Below are positions 1-11,423 of a DNA stretch of 64,000 bases, piece after piece; the first letter of the stretch is position 1, and the number at the start of each line of letters is the position of its first letter. The DNA is from Ophiodon elongatus (Eukaryota > Chordata > Actinopteri > Perciformes > Hexagrammidae). The position numbers and the translations under genes were made by a program. The notes under the pieces were generated by a model that was not told where the DNA came from, ran no database searches, and saw only the letters and a list, made by a program, of their open reading frames with translations. The stretch is taken from contig JACSYO010001810.1 in NCBI GenBank assembly GCA_016806645.1, positions 3,769,001-3,833,000 of the forward strand, read 5' to 3'.

Positions 1-49
1 GCTGGACGAGAGCAGCGAGGAGGGCAAGGCGGCGGTGAATCAGGGCAGG
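1..49 (+). CDS. stk39: stk39 (SPAK kinase), linker exon, 5' part outside the window
   Basis: This is the first visible exon of stk39, the Ste20/GCK-VI kinase that WNK kinases activate and that phosphorylates NKCC/NCC/KCC cotransporters in the cytoplasm. Read from base 2 it gives LDESSEEGKAAVNQGR and ends in phase 0 at a GTGAGT donor (50-55). Mammalian SPAK has a closely similar acidic stretch (ESEEGKAA) just after its regulatory S-motif and before SRRVK, so this is the linker between the kinase/PF1 part and the C-terminal docking domain. The kinase domain and S-motif are off the left edge. Together the eight exons seen here (1-14360) encode about 160 residues. OXSR1 is the only close alternative; the C-terminal exons fit STK39 better (IPDEVKLIGFAQLSVS). 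Confidence 0.9.
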
Positions 50-808
50 GTGAGTGGCACTCCACAAAGGCCGGCCCCAGCAGCGTGTATTCTTTCATAT
101 TTACCCACGATTCTGATCTCCGAATGCACAAGTGTTATTCAGTTTTACAACACATCATTCATCATTGAGATTATTTTATTGATTCAGTTTCATTTGTCAT
201 TGTAACAAAAATACAACATGCACATTTATATTCGGACTTTGAGTCATTACGGTGTTGTTCCGTATTGTTGCGTGTCTAACCTGTAGATGAAACTGTTACG
301 TAGCCTCCCCTCTGTCTTTGACCCTGTACATTCCTTCCCTCCCTGAGCTGTACGTTTTATTTTGGAGAGCAGATGGCTTATCTCTGGGAGCCTGTCATAA
401 GGTCGCTGTAATGAGCTGGAAGATTTTGAGACAGGAGGAAGTAGACAGCCATGATCAAAGAGCCCTTTGATAAAGATCCCCTGCTTTAATATATGATGCA
501 ACAAATCATATGTTACCAGAAGTTGTGATTTAAGATGATTTAAGTTGTTGATAGTATTTTAGAAGGATGGGTTTTTAGTTTCTTTCATCGATCACGGGCA
601 TGTTTCTTCTCAGAAGTTGTCCTGTTCCTTTTTGAGAAAGAAAGAAAAGGGAAAAATAGATTTGGACTGAAAGATGGAGAAACAGATATATGAAAATGAA
701 GGTGTACATTACAAGATTTTCCCCTTTGAGAAACTGAAAAAGAAAATAAATCATTATTATTGCTGTGTGATATGAAAATGTAAATGTGTGTTTGGTTCTT
801 CCCTCCAG

Positions 809-838
809 TCACGAAGGGTCAGAGATGAGGCCAAAGAT
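809..838 (+). CDS. stk39: stk39 30-nt micro-exon
   Basis: The exon follows a CCCTCCAG acceptor and ends at a GTAAGT donor. It encodes ten residues, SRRVRDEAKD, matching the SRRVKEE segment of mammalian SPAK. It starts and ends in phase 0, so skipping it would keep the frame. It is too short to be found as an ORF; it is supported by similarity and by exact joining to its neighbours. Confidence 0.88.
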
Positions 839-1172
839 GTAAGTTAGCACTCCCATATTCCAATTTTTAAAATGCAATTAGAAATATAAATACCTTTTTT
901 GTATTTTGGTGAAAAGTCAAGTCGACAAATAAACCTTACCTTTCTGCTGCTGTATAACTTGATAGTTTGACAGAAGGGTATATTTGGAAATGCAATTAGA
1001 TTGCCTACTTTGGCTGAAGGTTGTGTAAGAATAATGAACACAATTATGAATGTTTATTAAACCACATCAATTTTTATGCAGTTTAATCAAAACAGTCAAG
1101 CACCTGTTTTAGAATCTAACAAAGCCAGCAAATGGCTCCTTATTGATCGTTTTGAGATGATTTTCCTGTGTC

Positions 1173-1213
1173 AAAAAAATGATATATATATATATATTAT
1201 ATATCATTTTTTT
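1173..1213. repeat. AT-rich perfect inverted repeat
   Basis: Two 15-base arms (1173-1187 and 1199-1213) are exact reverse complements, each with seven A or T followed by an ATGATATAT-type core, and enclose an 11-base AT spacer. This could extrude as a cruciform or form an intronic RNA hairpin. Confidence 0.9.
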
Positions 1214-1269
1214 TTACCAACAATGTAATAGAATTTTCACAATAATGCCTCTCATTATGTTCCTCCTAG

Positions 1270-1326
1270 AATGAGGAGAATGCCAACAATGTCCCTATTG
1301 AAGGGTTGTCTATTCAGCATCCCCAG
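1270..1326 (+). CDS. stk39: stk39 57-nt linker exon
   Basis: The acceptor is CCTCCTAG and the donor CAG|GTGAGG. It encodes 19 residues, NEENANNVPIEGLSIQHPQ, corresponding to the poorly conserved SPAK segment that contains IQSLSV in mammals. Both boundaries are phase 0. Only the end of the peptide resembles the mammalian protein, so the assignment rests mainly on frame, splice sites and position. Confidence 0.78.
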
Positions 1327-1387
1327 GTGAGGGATTCAGCAGTAGCACTAATTTGTTATGATTCAATGACCTTGATGCCACAGTGAT

Positions 1388-1390
<3 letters not shown>

Positions 1391-1455
<65 letters not shown>
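1391..1455. repeat. (GT)n microsatellite in an stk39 intron
   Basis: An almost uninterrupted GT dinucleotide tract of about 30 units lies about 65 nt downstream of the 57-nt stk39 exon. Confidence 0.98.
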
Positions 1456-1456
<1 letters not shown>

Positions 1457-1789
1457 ATTTGTGTACATCCATGGGTGTGCATACTGCGCTTCACCTGTGT
1501 GTGACTGCACGCGTGTAGCACTGTGATTGTGTACATGTTTGAATGTTGGTGTTATGGAAGAATGCTCTCAGCACTAATAAGTAAATGGCTCTCTGCCTGA
1601 CGGTGCCAACTGCCTGAGTGTATCTCATCTAAAGACTCACTGCCATTACAACCTATTTTATACGGCCATTGTCTTTTTGAAAAGAAGCCAAAGCAGTTTG
1701 AGGTGTAGTCTTGTTCTCAAGTCAGGAATTAACACTTACAGTTACTCAGAAGTCATTTCTTACCCCTAAAGTCCATTCTTTGCCAAACA

Positions 1790-2210
1790 AAGAGACAATT
1801 AGTAATATGGTATTGATAACGGCGATAGATTATTGTACAATACAACTTTATGTATTGTAAAGATGTACCAATACTGATATTGGATATCAGCCCAGTACTG
1901 ACTCACTTAGCTGGATTAAGTATTGGTGACAGTAGGCTGATCTGGTTTTGGATACCATTATCTTAATAAATAACAGTACATTGATATCTATGCATTTATT
2001 TGTTACATTTGGTTTTACATAGTTAGGAAAGCAATGTTAAAGTCAGGCCTGGTGTTGCCGCAATCATAAAGGAATGATCTCAGTCTCTTCCGCACAGTGA
2101 GGCATAAAGCTTATTAATGAAACACTGGTATCAGATCGGTACTCGGTATTGGACAATATCCAAAGCCCAGGTATCGCTATCTGGACTGACACAAAGTCAG
2201 ATCCCTGCGT
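1790..2210. repeat. dispersed fish repeat with TATCGG/ATATTGG motifs
   Basis: The segment carries several versions of a TACTGATATTGG / CGGTATTGGAC wording on both sides (1868-1900, 1975-1990, 2128-2170). It resembles a non-autonomous DNA-transposon-like repeat common in teleost introns. Family unassigned; recognition is from memory and repeated motifs only. Confidence 0.45.
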
Positions 2211-2474
2211 CCCTTATGTATTCTTCCTTTTCTTTCCCCATACAACTTTTCCTGCAGATGCGACAAACGGTAGACATGTTTCAGAAAAATAAACCACATG
2301 GGCTGAATGTGCCGTCACTATATTTTCATCTCGCAGAACCTCTTGCTATGCAGTACAAGCTGTGCACAAAGCTTCTTTCTCTTTTCCATTAAAACTGTTT
2401 TTTGTTTGTCTGATCTCTAAGTCCATTAGTGTGCCACGTAAAACTGCCTCATCATCGGATGTTTTCTCATGCAG

Positions 2475-2536
2475 GTTGAACCGTATGGGAATACAACCTA
2501 CACTCAAGGTGCTGTGAATATGGTGCTACGGCTAAG
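2475..2536 (+). CDS. stk39: stk39 exon, start of the C-terminal docking (PF2/CCT) domain
   Basis: The acceptor is CATGCAG and the donor AAG|GTGAGA. The translation starts VEPYGNTTYTQ and ends in AVNMVLRLR. The last residues correspond to AVNLVLRLR at the start of the conserved C-terminal domain of SPAK/OSR1, the module that binds RFx[V/I] motifs of WNKs and cotransporters. The exon ends in phase 2 and its last codon is completed at 9272, across a 6.7 kb intron. Confidence 0.9.
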
Positions 2537-4489
2537 GTGAGACAGATATTTATTTTCAGATTGTTTTCTCAGTTATCGTTTGCTACACAAGGCAATCTTC
2601 AGAAAATCTTGATTTGGATCACTCATGGCGACACAGTCTTAAAAAGCAGTTTTAAATCACTGTAAAAGCTGAAATGCAGAAAATTACGTATTATGTTTCT
2701 GCATGCATCATTACTTCGCTTTGTCCTAAACATGCAGGCCATTAATAGACCTAATGATCTTTGCCTGCTAGGGAGGGGATCTGGCATTGTCATGGATCCT
2801 TTCATCTCCGTTTGCCTCACCGGTTGTGTCGTAGGGAGGAGTGGGTTACACTCCATTGGTTTTCTGGCTGTGCTCCACAATCTGCTTCCCTCCTTTCATG
2901 GCATCCCTTTGCTTCTTGCTTTAGTAGCACAGATGTTGCTGTTCACGGACATATTTTAATGGCAAAGTGGAGGCTTGTGATTTGGCCTCAGAATCAATGG
3001 CGACACTTCCTGTTGGAAAACAACAAACAAAATGTAGCTCCCTTTCACCTTAACCTATGTAATAAGGGAATGCAGGGCAAGTGTACACATTACAAATACA
3101 ATACCTGTATATTATATACATTATATCATCTCTCTAACCAAGTCTTTGAAAGTAAGCAAGCACACCAACCGAGAAAGAGAGAGGACATTTTAAGGGATGC
3201 AACACAGAGACAATAGTGCATTTTTTGCCAGTAGTGTTGCCCGTAGTTCCCCGAACAGTCTCCATTGAACAGACATCTGAAGCACACTCTGCAGGCATGC
3301 AACAGGGGGCAGCTAACTGTTTGGTGGTGAAGAGTCATTATTCTATCCTGGTGATTAAAATTAATTGTCAGTTTCGATGGTTTGGTCTTTTTAAGTTCCT
3401 CAGTTTCACGGTTTATTCATGGATTTCATTATGTTTGTTCACTTTATAGCTCAAACACAAGATGCATATTAGACGTGGTTATATCAATTGCTACAATCAA
3501 AACATAAACTCTCATCGCAGCTCTTATTGAATGAAACAAATAAATACTGTTATCCTGGCAACTTCAGAACGAGCTTGTAAAAAGGTGTCAAAGCAAAGTT
3601 GGGTGGAACATTTATTAATTTCTACAGATAAATGCATTCACTATATTAAATATAATCCCAGCATTAGGCTGGCAGACCAGCTCTGGTCTGTCAGCTAGAA
3701 TATTCAGTAGTCGAGATGCAAACATGTGACGGATGCCTTCTTTAGATGTAAAGCCATGAAGCCTGATCACATTTCTTCTTCGACATATGAGATCTTCAAA
3801 TGCTAATATATGTCCTGGTGGATTACCAAGGCCTTTCACGATACACTCTTCTTTGACATGCTCTCCAGTATGACATAACGGATGTGTTAACGATAGGATT
3901 TTTCTATTATGCTTTATATTCCTCTTGAAAGACACATTACATTATATTTGCTGTAGCAGCAGGATACAAAAAACCTTTTGAAAGGATTAATAACATCAAT
4001 ATCAAGCCTCTCTTCATGTACAATTTATCCTGCAAATGCTGTTATTTTTACTACCAACAAAGTGATCTCCATCTGAACAGAAGATGCTGACTAAGAATGA
4101 GTCGTTTTTAGAGCATTCTGATTAATTTTTAATGGACATTTTGGGATAAGGGCAAGGCAACATGTTCTGAGCATTGGTTTGGATTGAGGAAATGTTTCTT
4201 TAAGAGAATATTGACTTTTCTTTATTGTTGAGAGAGTTTGGGTGTTTATGTTTTAAAGTGAATCAGCACAGATGGTATTATAAGATGAGAGACTGCATCA
4301 TATTTTTTTTATTTTCTTTGCCCCTGTTCCTATGTTTTGGGGGCAGAACGAAATATATGGTCACAAATAGTATGCGGTATTTAGGAATTTTCTTTTTTTT
4401 CTATTTGTTGAAATTCTCTTTCCATCCCAACAGCAATAAATAAATCAAATGATCTGACAAAAAGAAAAAATCTGATATCTGTGGCTGTC

Positions 4490-4800
4490 ACAGTACTGTA
4501 ATAAGTCCGTCCAATAATTTCATCCGGCCCGATGACATGATTGCACCGGCTACCTGCCCACCTGTCTGTGCGTATTCTTCACATGCACTCGTAGCTCGTC
4601 ACCAGAGTCTTCCACAAGCTGCTAGCTTAACAGCTGTGAGCACTAACAATAGCCATGTTCGTTGTTTACGGTCACTTTGATAGGTTTACGTTCATAATAA
4701 AAACGTGTGGCTTTGGAGAGAGGCCTGAAGGGACTGACTGTCAGGCAGTTTTCCGGTTGAATACGTTTTGAAATTTAGCTTACTGTTGCTGGTTTCTCTC
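4490..4800. repeat. dispersed fish repeat (first of a nested cluster)
   Basis: The stretch from GGCCCGATGACATGATTGCA (4525) to CTGGTTTCTCTCATAGACTG (4789) resembles a very common percomorph interspersed repeat that I recognise from memory. It contains no coding capacity and abuts a second repeat without a gap. Confidence 0.55.
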
Positions 4801-5275
4801 ATAGACTGTGTATGAGAAGTGGACGAAGATACTGTGACATCACCCATTGGTTTGTGGGCTGACGTTTTGACACCTTGAGTTTAGCATTTTGGCCTTTGCC
4901 ATCTTGGTTTTTGGCTGTTTCCATCTTGGCTTTTTGCAACCAGAAGTGGCACGAGGGGATGTAACTAATTACAACCAAAAAACGTAAATTTAAGACATTT
5001 TTATGCAACCAAAACAGTTACAATTAACTTTAATGAAATGAAAACATACTGTGAAAGGGTTAAAGTTTTAAGACGAAAATACATGCAACTCATACCATTT
5101 GGACCAAAATGTACTAAATGAACATCATGCTGTATTGAAGACTTGAAACCAGCGATTAAGACCATAAACTCATGTTTACAATGTTTACTTAAGTAATAAA
5201 TCAAGTGAGAAGTAGGTTCAAGACTTTTTGCAAGCAGCGGAGTTGCCCCCTAATAGCCATTAGAAAGAGACGAGA
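4799..5275. repeat. dispersed repeat copy A (same family as 28080-28440)
   Basis: The segment has GCAACCAGAAGTGGC-type text followed by CATCATGCTGTATTGAAG, ACCATAAACTCATGTTTACA and AGTAATAAATCAAGTGAGAA. The same string of motifs in the same order recurs at 28220-28340. Copy A lacks about 25 bases (TTTTCTCACAGACTTCTAT...) that copy B has. The family is common in percomorph genomes; class unknown. Confidence 0.75.
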
Positions 5276-5490
5276 GAAATAGATTTCTCCATTTCTTTTG
5301 CACAATGTTTTTTATGCTTTGAGCACCACAAGCCGAGTGCCATACAGTCCCGTTTTATTGGAGAGAAGGTAGATACCTCTACAACCGATATCTCCAAAAT
5401 TTACTCAACAACAACCTAGACTGATGAATAGCATTACAGGTAAGAGGAAAAATTTGTAATTTAGATTTTGAGGGGAACTGTCCCCTTTAA
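5270..5490. repeat. second repeat nested inside repeat copy A
   Basis: About 210 bases from GAGAAATAGATTTCTCC to GGGGAACTGTCCCC interrupt copy A. The expected continuation of copy A (CACTTCTGCATTGGCTTCAC) resumes at about 5490, and the same continuation is uninterrupted in copy B near 28400. This supports insertion of one repeat into another. Confidence 0.6.
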
Positions 5491-7865
5491 AGCACTTCTG
5501 CATTGGCTTCACTTTTTTGGTGCCAGGTTTCTCTAATGTTGCCAACCCCAGCTTTAAATGATGGTGCTAGTCCTCAATTTCAAAGAGAATTGTTTTTTAA
5601 AATCTGGATCTGGTTGTCAGTTGTCAGGTGAGATATAATACTAACACATTGGGAAAAACACAACAATTAACCCCAGTTGCGAAACTTCTAGAGTTAAATA
5701 GTGAATACATGAAACTAATTGCATCCGAGAGAGCAAAATAAACAGCTAGTTGGTCTCTCTATTCTAATAAGGGAGTTTAGCTGATTAGCATGAATTTATG
5801 GTAATACGATCCCCTCTGTAGAGGAAATGGGGGAACAGCAGCAGCATGATTGGATATTTGTCAACATTTATCTTGGAACTCATTCAATCTTTTTACTTTT
5901 TTTTCTTTTTTTTTCACAATGGCACAGAGGTCTCCAGAGAAGAGCATTGTCAGCAGTTTAAAGGAGAAGTTCAGACTTGCATAATATGCTTGCTGTTGGT
6001 GCATTGTCATTGGAGCTTAAATCGACAAAATAGCACAGATGTAAATTGATTTCACTGAGCAGTTCAGTCTGGAGGTGACATTTGCATGTTTTATAAAGGT
6101 TCTTCTCTGTAAAAGGGTAACTAGAACTTGACAAATGTCATGGTAGCTCCTGGAATAGCTTCTTGATACGTTTCAGAGAAACATTAGTGCCTGGAATGTC
6201 ATACATTAGCCTGGAGTTTACGACTTACTGCCATCTCACTGTTAGTGCAGTAACAAGCCCATGATCCCTCGTTGGTTATCAACCCTCGGGATGCGCTAGC
6301 AATTAGTTCGAATTAATTAACTGGATGTGACCTCTGACAGCCAGCTTCCTCTCCAGTGCCGAGGGGCGGCTGAAGAAGGGAAACCCCTGCCTCACGCAGC
6401 ATAAGCAAAGATATTATCAAAGTTGAGAAGAAAAGGGAAAATAAAAAAATAAAGACAAAACAGAGTACACAAAGAAAAAAAAAATGTTTTTATAAAACCA
6501 CACTTACAGGAATCCTACACAACAGACTGCCCTGCACCCTCTCTAATACACACACCCCACACCCTAAAACCTAACCTGTGCTTTATTTCACGCTTTTGCC
6601 ATTTTAGGTACCCAGCGCATGGTTTTGCCCGTTGTGTCAATCCTGTCATATTTAGTTATGTCGTGACTAAATTCATCTCTCATATCTTTCTTTGCATTTT
6701 TCTGACTTGCCTGAAAATACCAGTTGGCTCCACTGCCACCTCTGTGACAGCCAGCAATGCCTGTCTGTAATGTATTGACAAGCCATACCTGGTGTACATG
6801 TGGAGCTATTTTGAAAGACTTCCCTCCCAGTCTCCATTATGTTTGCCAAAGAAATGTTTATTGAAGCCTTTACCTCAAATCACAGACCTGTTTAGTAGTG
6901 AGAAAGCAGTATGATCACGCTGTACCTTTTTTGTAATGAAAAAAAAAAATGATTTGTTATAAACCTCATCATCATTGTCCAGTGGGATTATACAGTCATC
7001 TCACATACGCAAGCCGGTTCACAATGTGTCAAAATTGGGGTTGGTGGAGGAAATACTAATTTTACTGCTGTTGAACTAGAGAAACATTGACTCTTCAGAG
7101 TGGTATTTAAAAAGGATGCAGATTTTAGGCATGATTTATTTGGGAAGGATTTGATCCTCTTTACATACATGTTGTCTTGACAGCCTTGGCAATGTGCAGC
7201 CTCTTCTTCCTCTGCTGGGAAAAGAGATGCTGTTTACGTCCATCTGCTCCACTGCTGCTCTGCTTTTTCTTTTTCAAAATGTAACTCTCTAAAATTGGAA
7301 AAAATTCAAGTTCACTCCCAGCTAAGCTGATGGTAAATTGTCGCTCCCGCTGGGTTGTATAGACTTTCTACTAACAAACTCATTGCAGATATGTCTTTAC
7401 TTATTAATGTGTTGAATTATGGCGCTAATCTCAACTGAAATTGGGGTCGTGGGCTGGTCGCGTTATTTATTTAACCAGTCTACAAACCGAATTAATCTTC
7501 TCCTACCACACTTCTTTTGAGCAGCACTACACGTCCTGCATTTATCGGCACCTGGCTACTCACAATTTTTAAAGACAGATTTCAAATGCAAGTGATGCAA
7601 ATGAATGCAAGCTGATGCTGCAGAGAGGCTGGAGGGCACATTTCATTGATGCCATCAAGCAAGCTGGATTGATACGTGCCTGATTTTTTCTAGGGTTGAG
7701 GATATGTGCCACCTCAAAGTTGCAGCTACATTATGGCATTATGCAAAAATTTAAATCACATTGAGTCACGTCTAATCTTCATAGAATCACAGAGCACATC
7801 ATCCGAACAGTTAAATGCACTCAGATAAGCAGATGACAATATTTCCTGCAGTTCTTCATGTGCAG

Positions 7866-8320
7866 TTGTCACGAGGGGGGCAAAAATGGCAACAAGGGAT
7901 GGACCCAAATGCAGGTAGACACGGGAGCAGAAGGATATTTAACAGTGATTTTAATAAAAAAAATAGTCCGGTGAGTAACTAAAAATCCAAGGTAAACCAA
8001 AACAGGTAAAACACAAAACAGGATCAGGACATTCAGACACGTGTATACAGTAAGTGATATTAGCAGGAACATAGCAGGGAGCAAAGCATGAAGCGTGACA
8101 GGGCTCCAGGCAGGGAACATACCGGGAAGCACATCAGACGAACCAACACAGAGACAGAGGAACACAGGGTTTAAATACCCTGAGGAGGTGCAGGTGATTA
8201 GACACAGGAAGATTCATTCAGGGGCGGGGCAGACTATTACAAAGGCAGTAAAACCTACAAAGGCAGGAAGGGAAGGGAACAAGAGGCAGGGCAATTCAAA
8301 ATAAAACCGGAAACAAACCA
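7866..8320. repeat. dispersed fish repeat starting TTGTCACGAGGGGGG
   Basis: The segment begins with a TGTCACG-like end, then ACCCAAATGCAGGTAGACAC, TTTAAATACCCTGAGGAGG, CAGGGGCGGGGCAGAC and ends in AGGCAGGGCAATTC. This wording is that of a highly repeated non-autonomous element of teleosts, as I recall. It sits in the 6.7 kb stk39 intron. No transposase is encoded. Confidence 0.6.
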
Positions 8321-9271
8321 ATATCGTAGTATCCGTATCAACAGTAGTTATTAGAAAAGCAACTTTTTTTATATCCTCTTTTATCTCAGTAGATGCAGCA
8401 GGTGTGAGGTATGCAGGAAAAGCAGTTAGACACCTTTATACTGCTTAGTATGTAGAAAACCCCTGAGACATGTCCTCCCCACGTTCTCTATAGTTTGTTC
8501 ATCCAGTGCTGCAGCACATTTCCCCCACAGGTGCTCTGCTTCTGTGGTAAACAATATTGTCTTTACAAAGGGAGAAAACCATTGTAGGAAAAGGTGATTT
8601 ACATCTACTTCAAACAATGAATCAAACTGACCGTGTGACGTGAAAGGAGTAGCTGGTAATGACATCATCTCTGCGGAGCATTTTAGTGCCTTTCAGCTCA
8701 TTGATTTGGTTTTATTGCCAGTGAAGTTTCTGTTTTAGTTCACTCTCACCGCTCCTATCAGCTCAATAAAACCCTGTCCAGCACCAAACGACACACAGAC
8801 AAAGATTGTGACAGGCTGGTGTACGTAGTGGAGCAAAGATGTTGCAGTTATCATTATATTTTCCAAAAAACAGCATCTAAAGTAGAGCAAATATTGGACT
8901 CAAAATGAATGTTAATGCTGCTGCCTGATGAGTAAATATATCACTGTTAGCAGCATGTTCACCACATCAATTGATGATAGTATGTTAATGTTGTGTTTAC
9001 AGCTTGTTTCCAATGCCCCCAAGTGGCCAAAAAAACCCAATGACTGCAGGTTCAGCTAGTTCACTGAAGTCATCGTCATGTCTACACTCAGCCCCCGTCT
9101 CATGACATGCTCTGCAGCTTCAGTCGTGTCTCTGCTTCCTTTAATTGTTGCTGCTTTTTTTTTCTGCCACAGGAGACCCTTAATCAACGGTTAATAGACA
9201 GCTGCAACACATTTATATCTGACATTTTAGATACTACTTGTGCAATCACGCCCTTCTGACTCTTCTTTCAG

Positions 9272-9324
9272 GAACTCTAGAAAGGAGCTCAATGACATCC
9301 GGTTTGAGTTCACACCTGGGCGAG
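9272..9324 (+). CDS. stk39: stk39 exon, docking domain core
   Basis: The acceptor is CTTTCAG and the donor GAG|GTAAGA. It encodes NSRKELNDIRFEFTPGR, which as far as I recall is identical to the mammalian SPAK segment at the start of the CCT/PF2 fold. It enters in phase 2 and leaves in phase 1. Confidence 0.95.
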
Positions 9325-9513
9325 GTAAGAGCTCTGCCTGTATGGATTTGAATGTGCTGTTCACCTTGCGATAACATCTTCAGGCGCTGTGAATTGTTGT
9401 GTGGGTATTGGCAGTGTTTGTGCTCTTGACAGTATCTAATTCAATATCGAACACAATTGCCTGCTAAGGGGAATGCTGCAGGCCTAATATTTGTCATTTT
9501 ATTCCCTCACTAG

Positions 9514-9582
9514 ACACAGCTGATGGCGTTTCCCAGGAACTGTTCTCGGCTGGTCTGGTCAACGGGCACGATGTTGTTGTTG
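9514..9582 (+). CDS. stk39: stk39 exon, docking domain peptide groove
   Basis: The acceptor is CTCACTAG and the donor is G|GTAATG. It encodes DTADGVSQELFSAGL followed by VNGHDVVV. In SPAK/OSR1 the aspartate of DTADG and the leucine of SAGL belong to the pocket that grips the RFx[V/I] docking motif; both are present, so docking should be intact. The DTADGVSQELFSAGL wording is that of STK39 rather than OXSR1. Confidence 0.96.
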
Positions 9583-10199
9583 GTAATGTTACACCTTTTT
9601 ATTCTGGTAAATTGTGTCGCCTGAATACATACTTATCTAAGCCTATGCACCATAAAAAAGCATCAGCATTTTCCTAGAAATGCCATTATAGTTTTATTTC
9701 ATTTGGCAATTCCACATAACCTGACATAGCTCAAATTGATAGAAATGACATTGCAGCAAAAAAAATGTTTTTTTGCAGTATGATGTTTATATATGCAGCT
9801 AGCTGCTTCCAAATCTAAAATTCATGACAAACAAAATATGGTATAAAAATCCTAAATAACAACCCCACTAGACAAACTATGTTGTAAGTTATAATTTAGT
9901 TTCGGTTTAGTGTTGATTAATAGGCTTGAGTTGAAGATGGCTGAAACGCCACCTTCTTAGCCGGTGTATTAATATGACTAGAGGGAGTGAATTCATTTGT
10001 TATAAAAATAATAACTTATGCTTTATGACATAGCCACGTTTCAGTAAGACAACATTTATCGGAATGATCATCTGATATTAAATATCTTACTAGTTCAGCT
10101 TTAGATGACAGAGATCTGATATTTAAGAGTTTAAGAGACTCACACACGTGAACCTACAACTTACCCATACATACAGGTTCACACACAGACACATACTGC

Positions 10200-10231
<32 letters not shown>

Positions 10232-11358
10232 ATATGTGTGTATGCATGCCAGAGCATACATGCTAATTATAAGTGGTTAGATATTCAGTAACATAGTTGT
10301 CCGTCGGTCTGAAAAGCAGAGGACAAGATGGTGACTAACCTTCCGATACATTTTGATGATGTAATTATAATTTCCCATCATCTAAAATCCACCCCTATTT
10401 CAAACACATCTTCCATATTCCTTTCTTTGTTAGTCACTTTCTCCAAAAGTTGTAATTCTTGAATCATACTTAAATCTTAAATTTTAATTTTTTTTCGGCA
10501 TTTGCTTAATTGCTGTAATTCTCAAGATTCTTAATAGATACTTTTCATCTTGACTAAGTGACAGTTGGAAGTTTTCCTCGTCTGATATGCTCTGGCTTTA
10601 ATTAAAGAGTTCTGTTAAAAAAAAAAAAAACCTCTTACTATAAATTTAAAGACTTCCAACCAAACTGTGTTTAATAATTTGCATTATACAAGGTTTGTAA
10701 TTAATCTATATTAGTTTCCCCACAGTTCATACAGCACTGCAAGATTAATGTTTTTATATATTTAGAAAAATAATTTGGGATCAAGAAGTATCTCATATTT
10801 ATTTTCTAAGCAAATTCTCTCCAGAATAAGGAATTGGTAGTTTTGTGAATCTGACATCTGTTTTGAGACATCTGTTTCCATTCTTCATCTGTTATTTGTG
10901 TTCACAGCTTTTCTTCCTATTTTATCTTTAACGTTCCAGCTGTTGTTTCTTCTTTCTCTTGTAAGATTTAATACCATTGCCCATTACATATTTTTTTATG
11001 TTTCATTGTAATTGCTCACGACATGTTTCAAAAGTGGACGAGTATTCTTTTATCTGTTTACTTTTTAATAACTTCTTATTTGCAATCATCTATCAAATTA
11101 ATATTTAGTATATTTTCTAAAGAATCCATCTCATATTCAGAGAGCATTCGCCAGAATCGAACTAATCCCTTTTTAGCTCATGTATTAAAGACAGTATATA
11201 TGCATTTGGTAAAAAATATCTTCTTTTTCTACTTTTGATATTGACACTAAACTTCTGTTCTTCTGTTGTACAACATGTACTAAAATGTGCTCTTTGTTTT
11301 GTAAAAGTGGTTTGATGTTATTTGAACGTAATGTTATTGTGTGCCCTCTACATTACAG
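9583..11358 (+). other. stk39: stk39 intron, no internal gene
   Basis: This 1.8 kb AT-rich intron contains a (TA)n/(TG)n tract at 10200-10241 and nothing else recognised. Confidence 0.7.
10200..10241. repeat. (TA)n/(TG)n microsatellite
   Basis: About 11 TA units run into TGTG and TATATGTGTG. Confidence 0.95.
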
Positions 11359-11423
11359 TTGCTGCTAACCTTCAGAAGATTGTAGATGACCCAACTACCT
11401 ACAAAGTATTGACCTTTAAGCTG
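11359..11423 (+). CDS. stk39: stk39 exon, docking domain
   Basis: The acceptor is CATTACAG and the donor CTG|GTGAGT. It encodes VAANLQKIVDDPTTYKVL followed by TFKL, matching VAANLQKIVDDP of mammalian SPAK with divergence after DDP. It enters in phase 1 and ends in phase 0. Confidence 0.95.

Larger units (their letters stand above)
2537..9271 (+). other. stk39: stk39 intron, repeat-rich, no internal gene
   Basis: A 6.7 kb intron separates the exons ending at 2536 and starting at 9272. It contains a cluster of dispersed repeats at 4490-5490 and another at 7866-8320. Short ORFs inside it show no recognisable protein. No conserved RNA gene was recognised. Confidence 0.75.
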
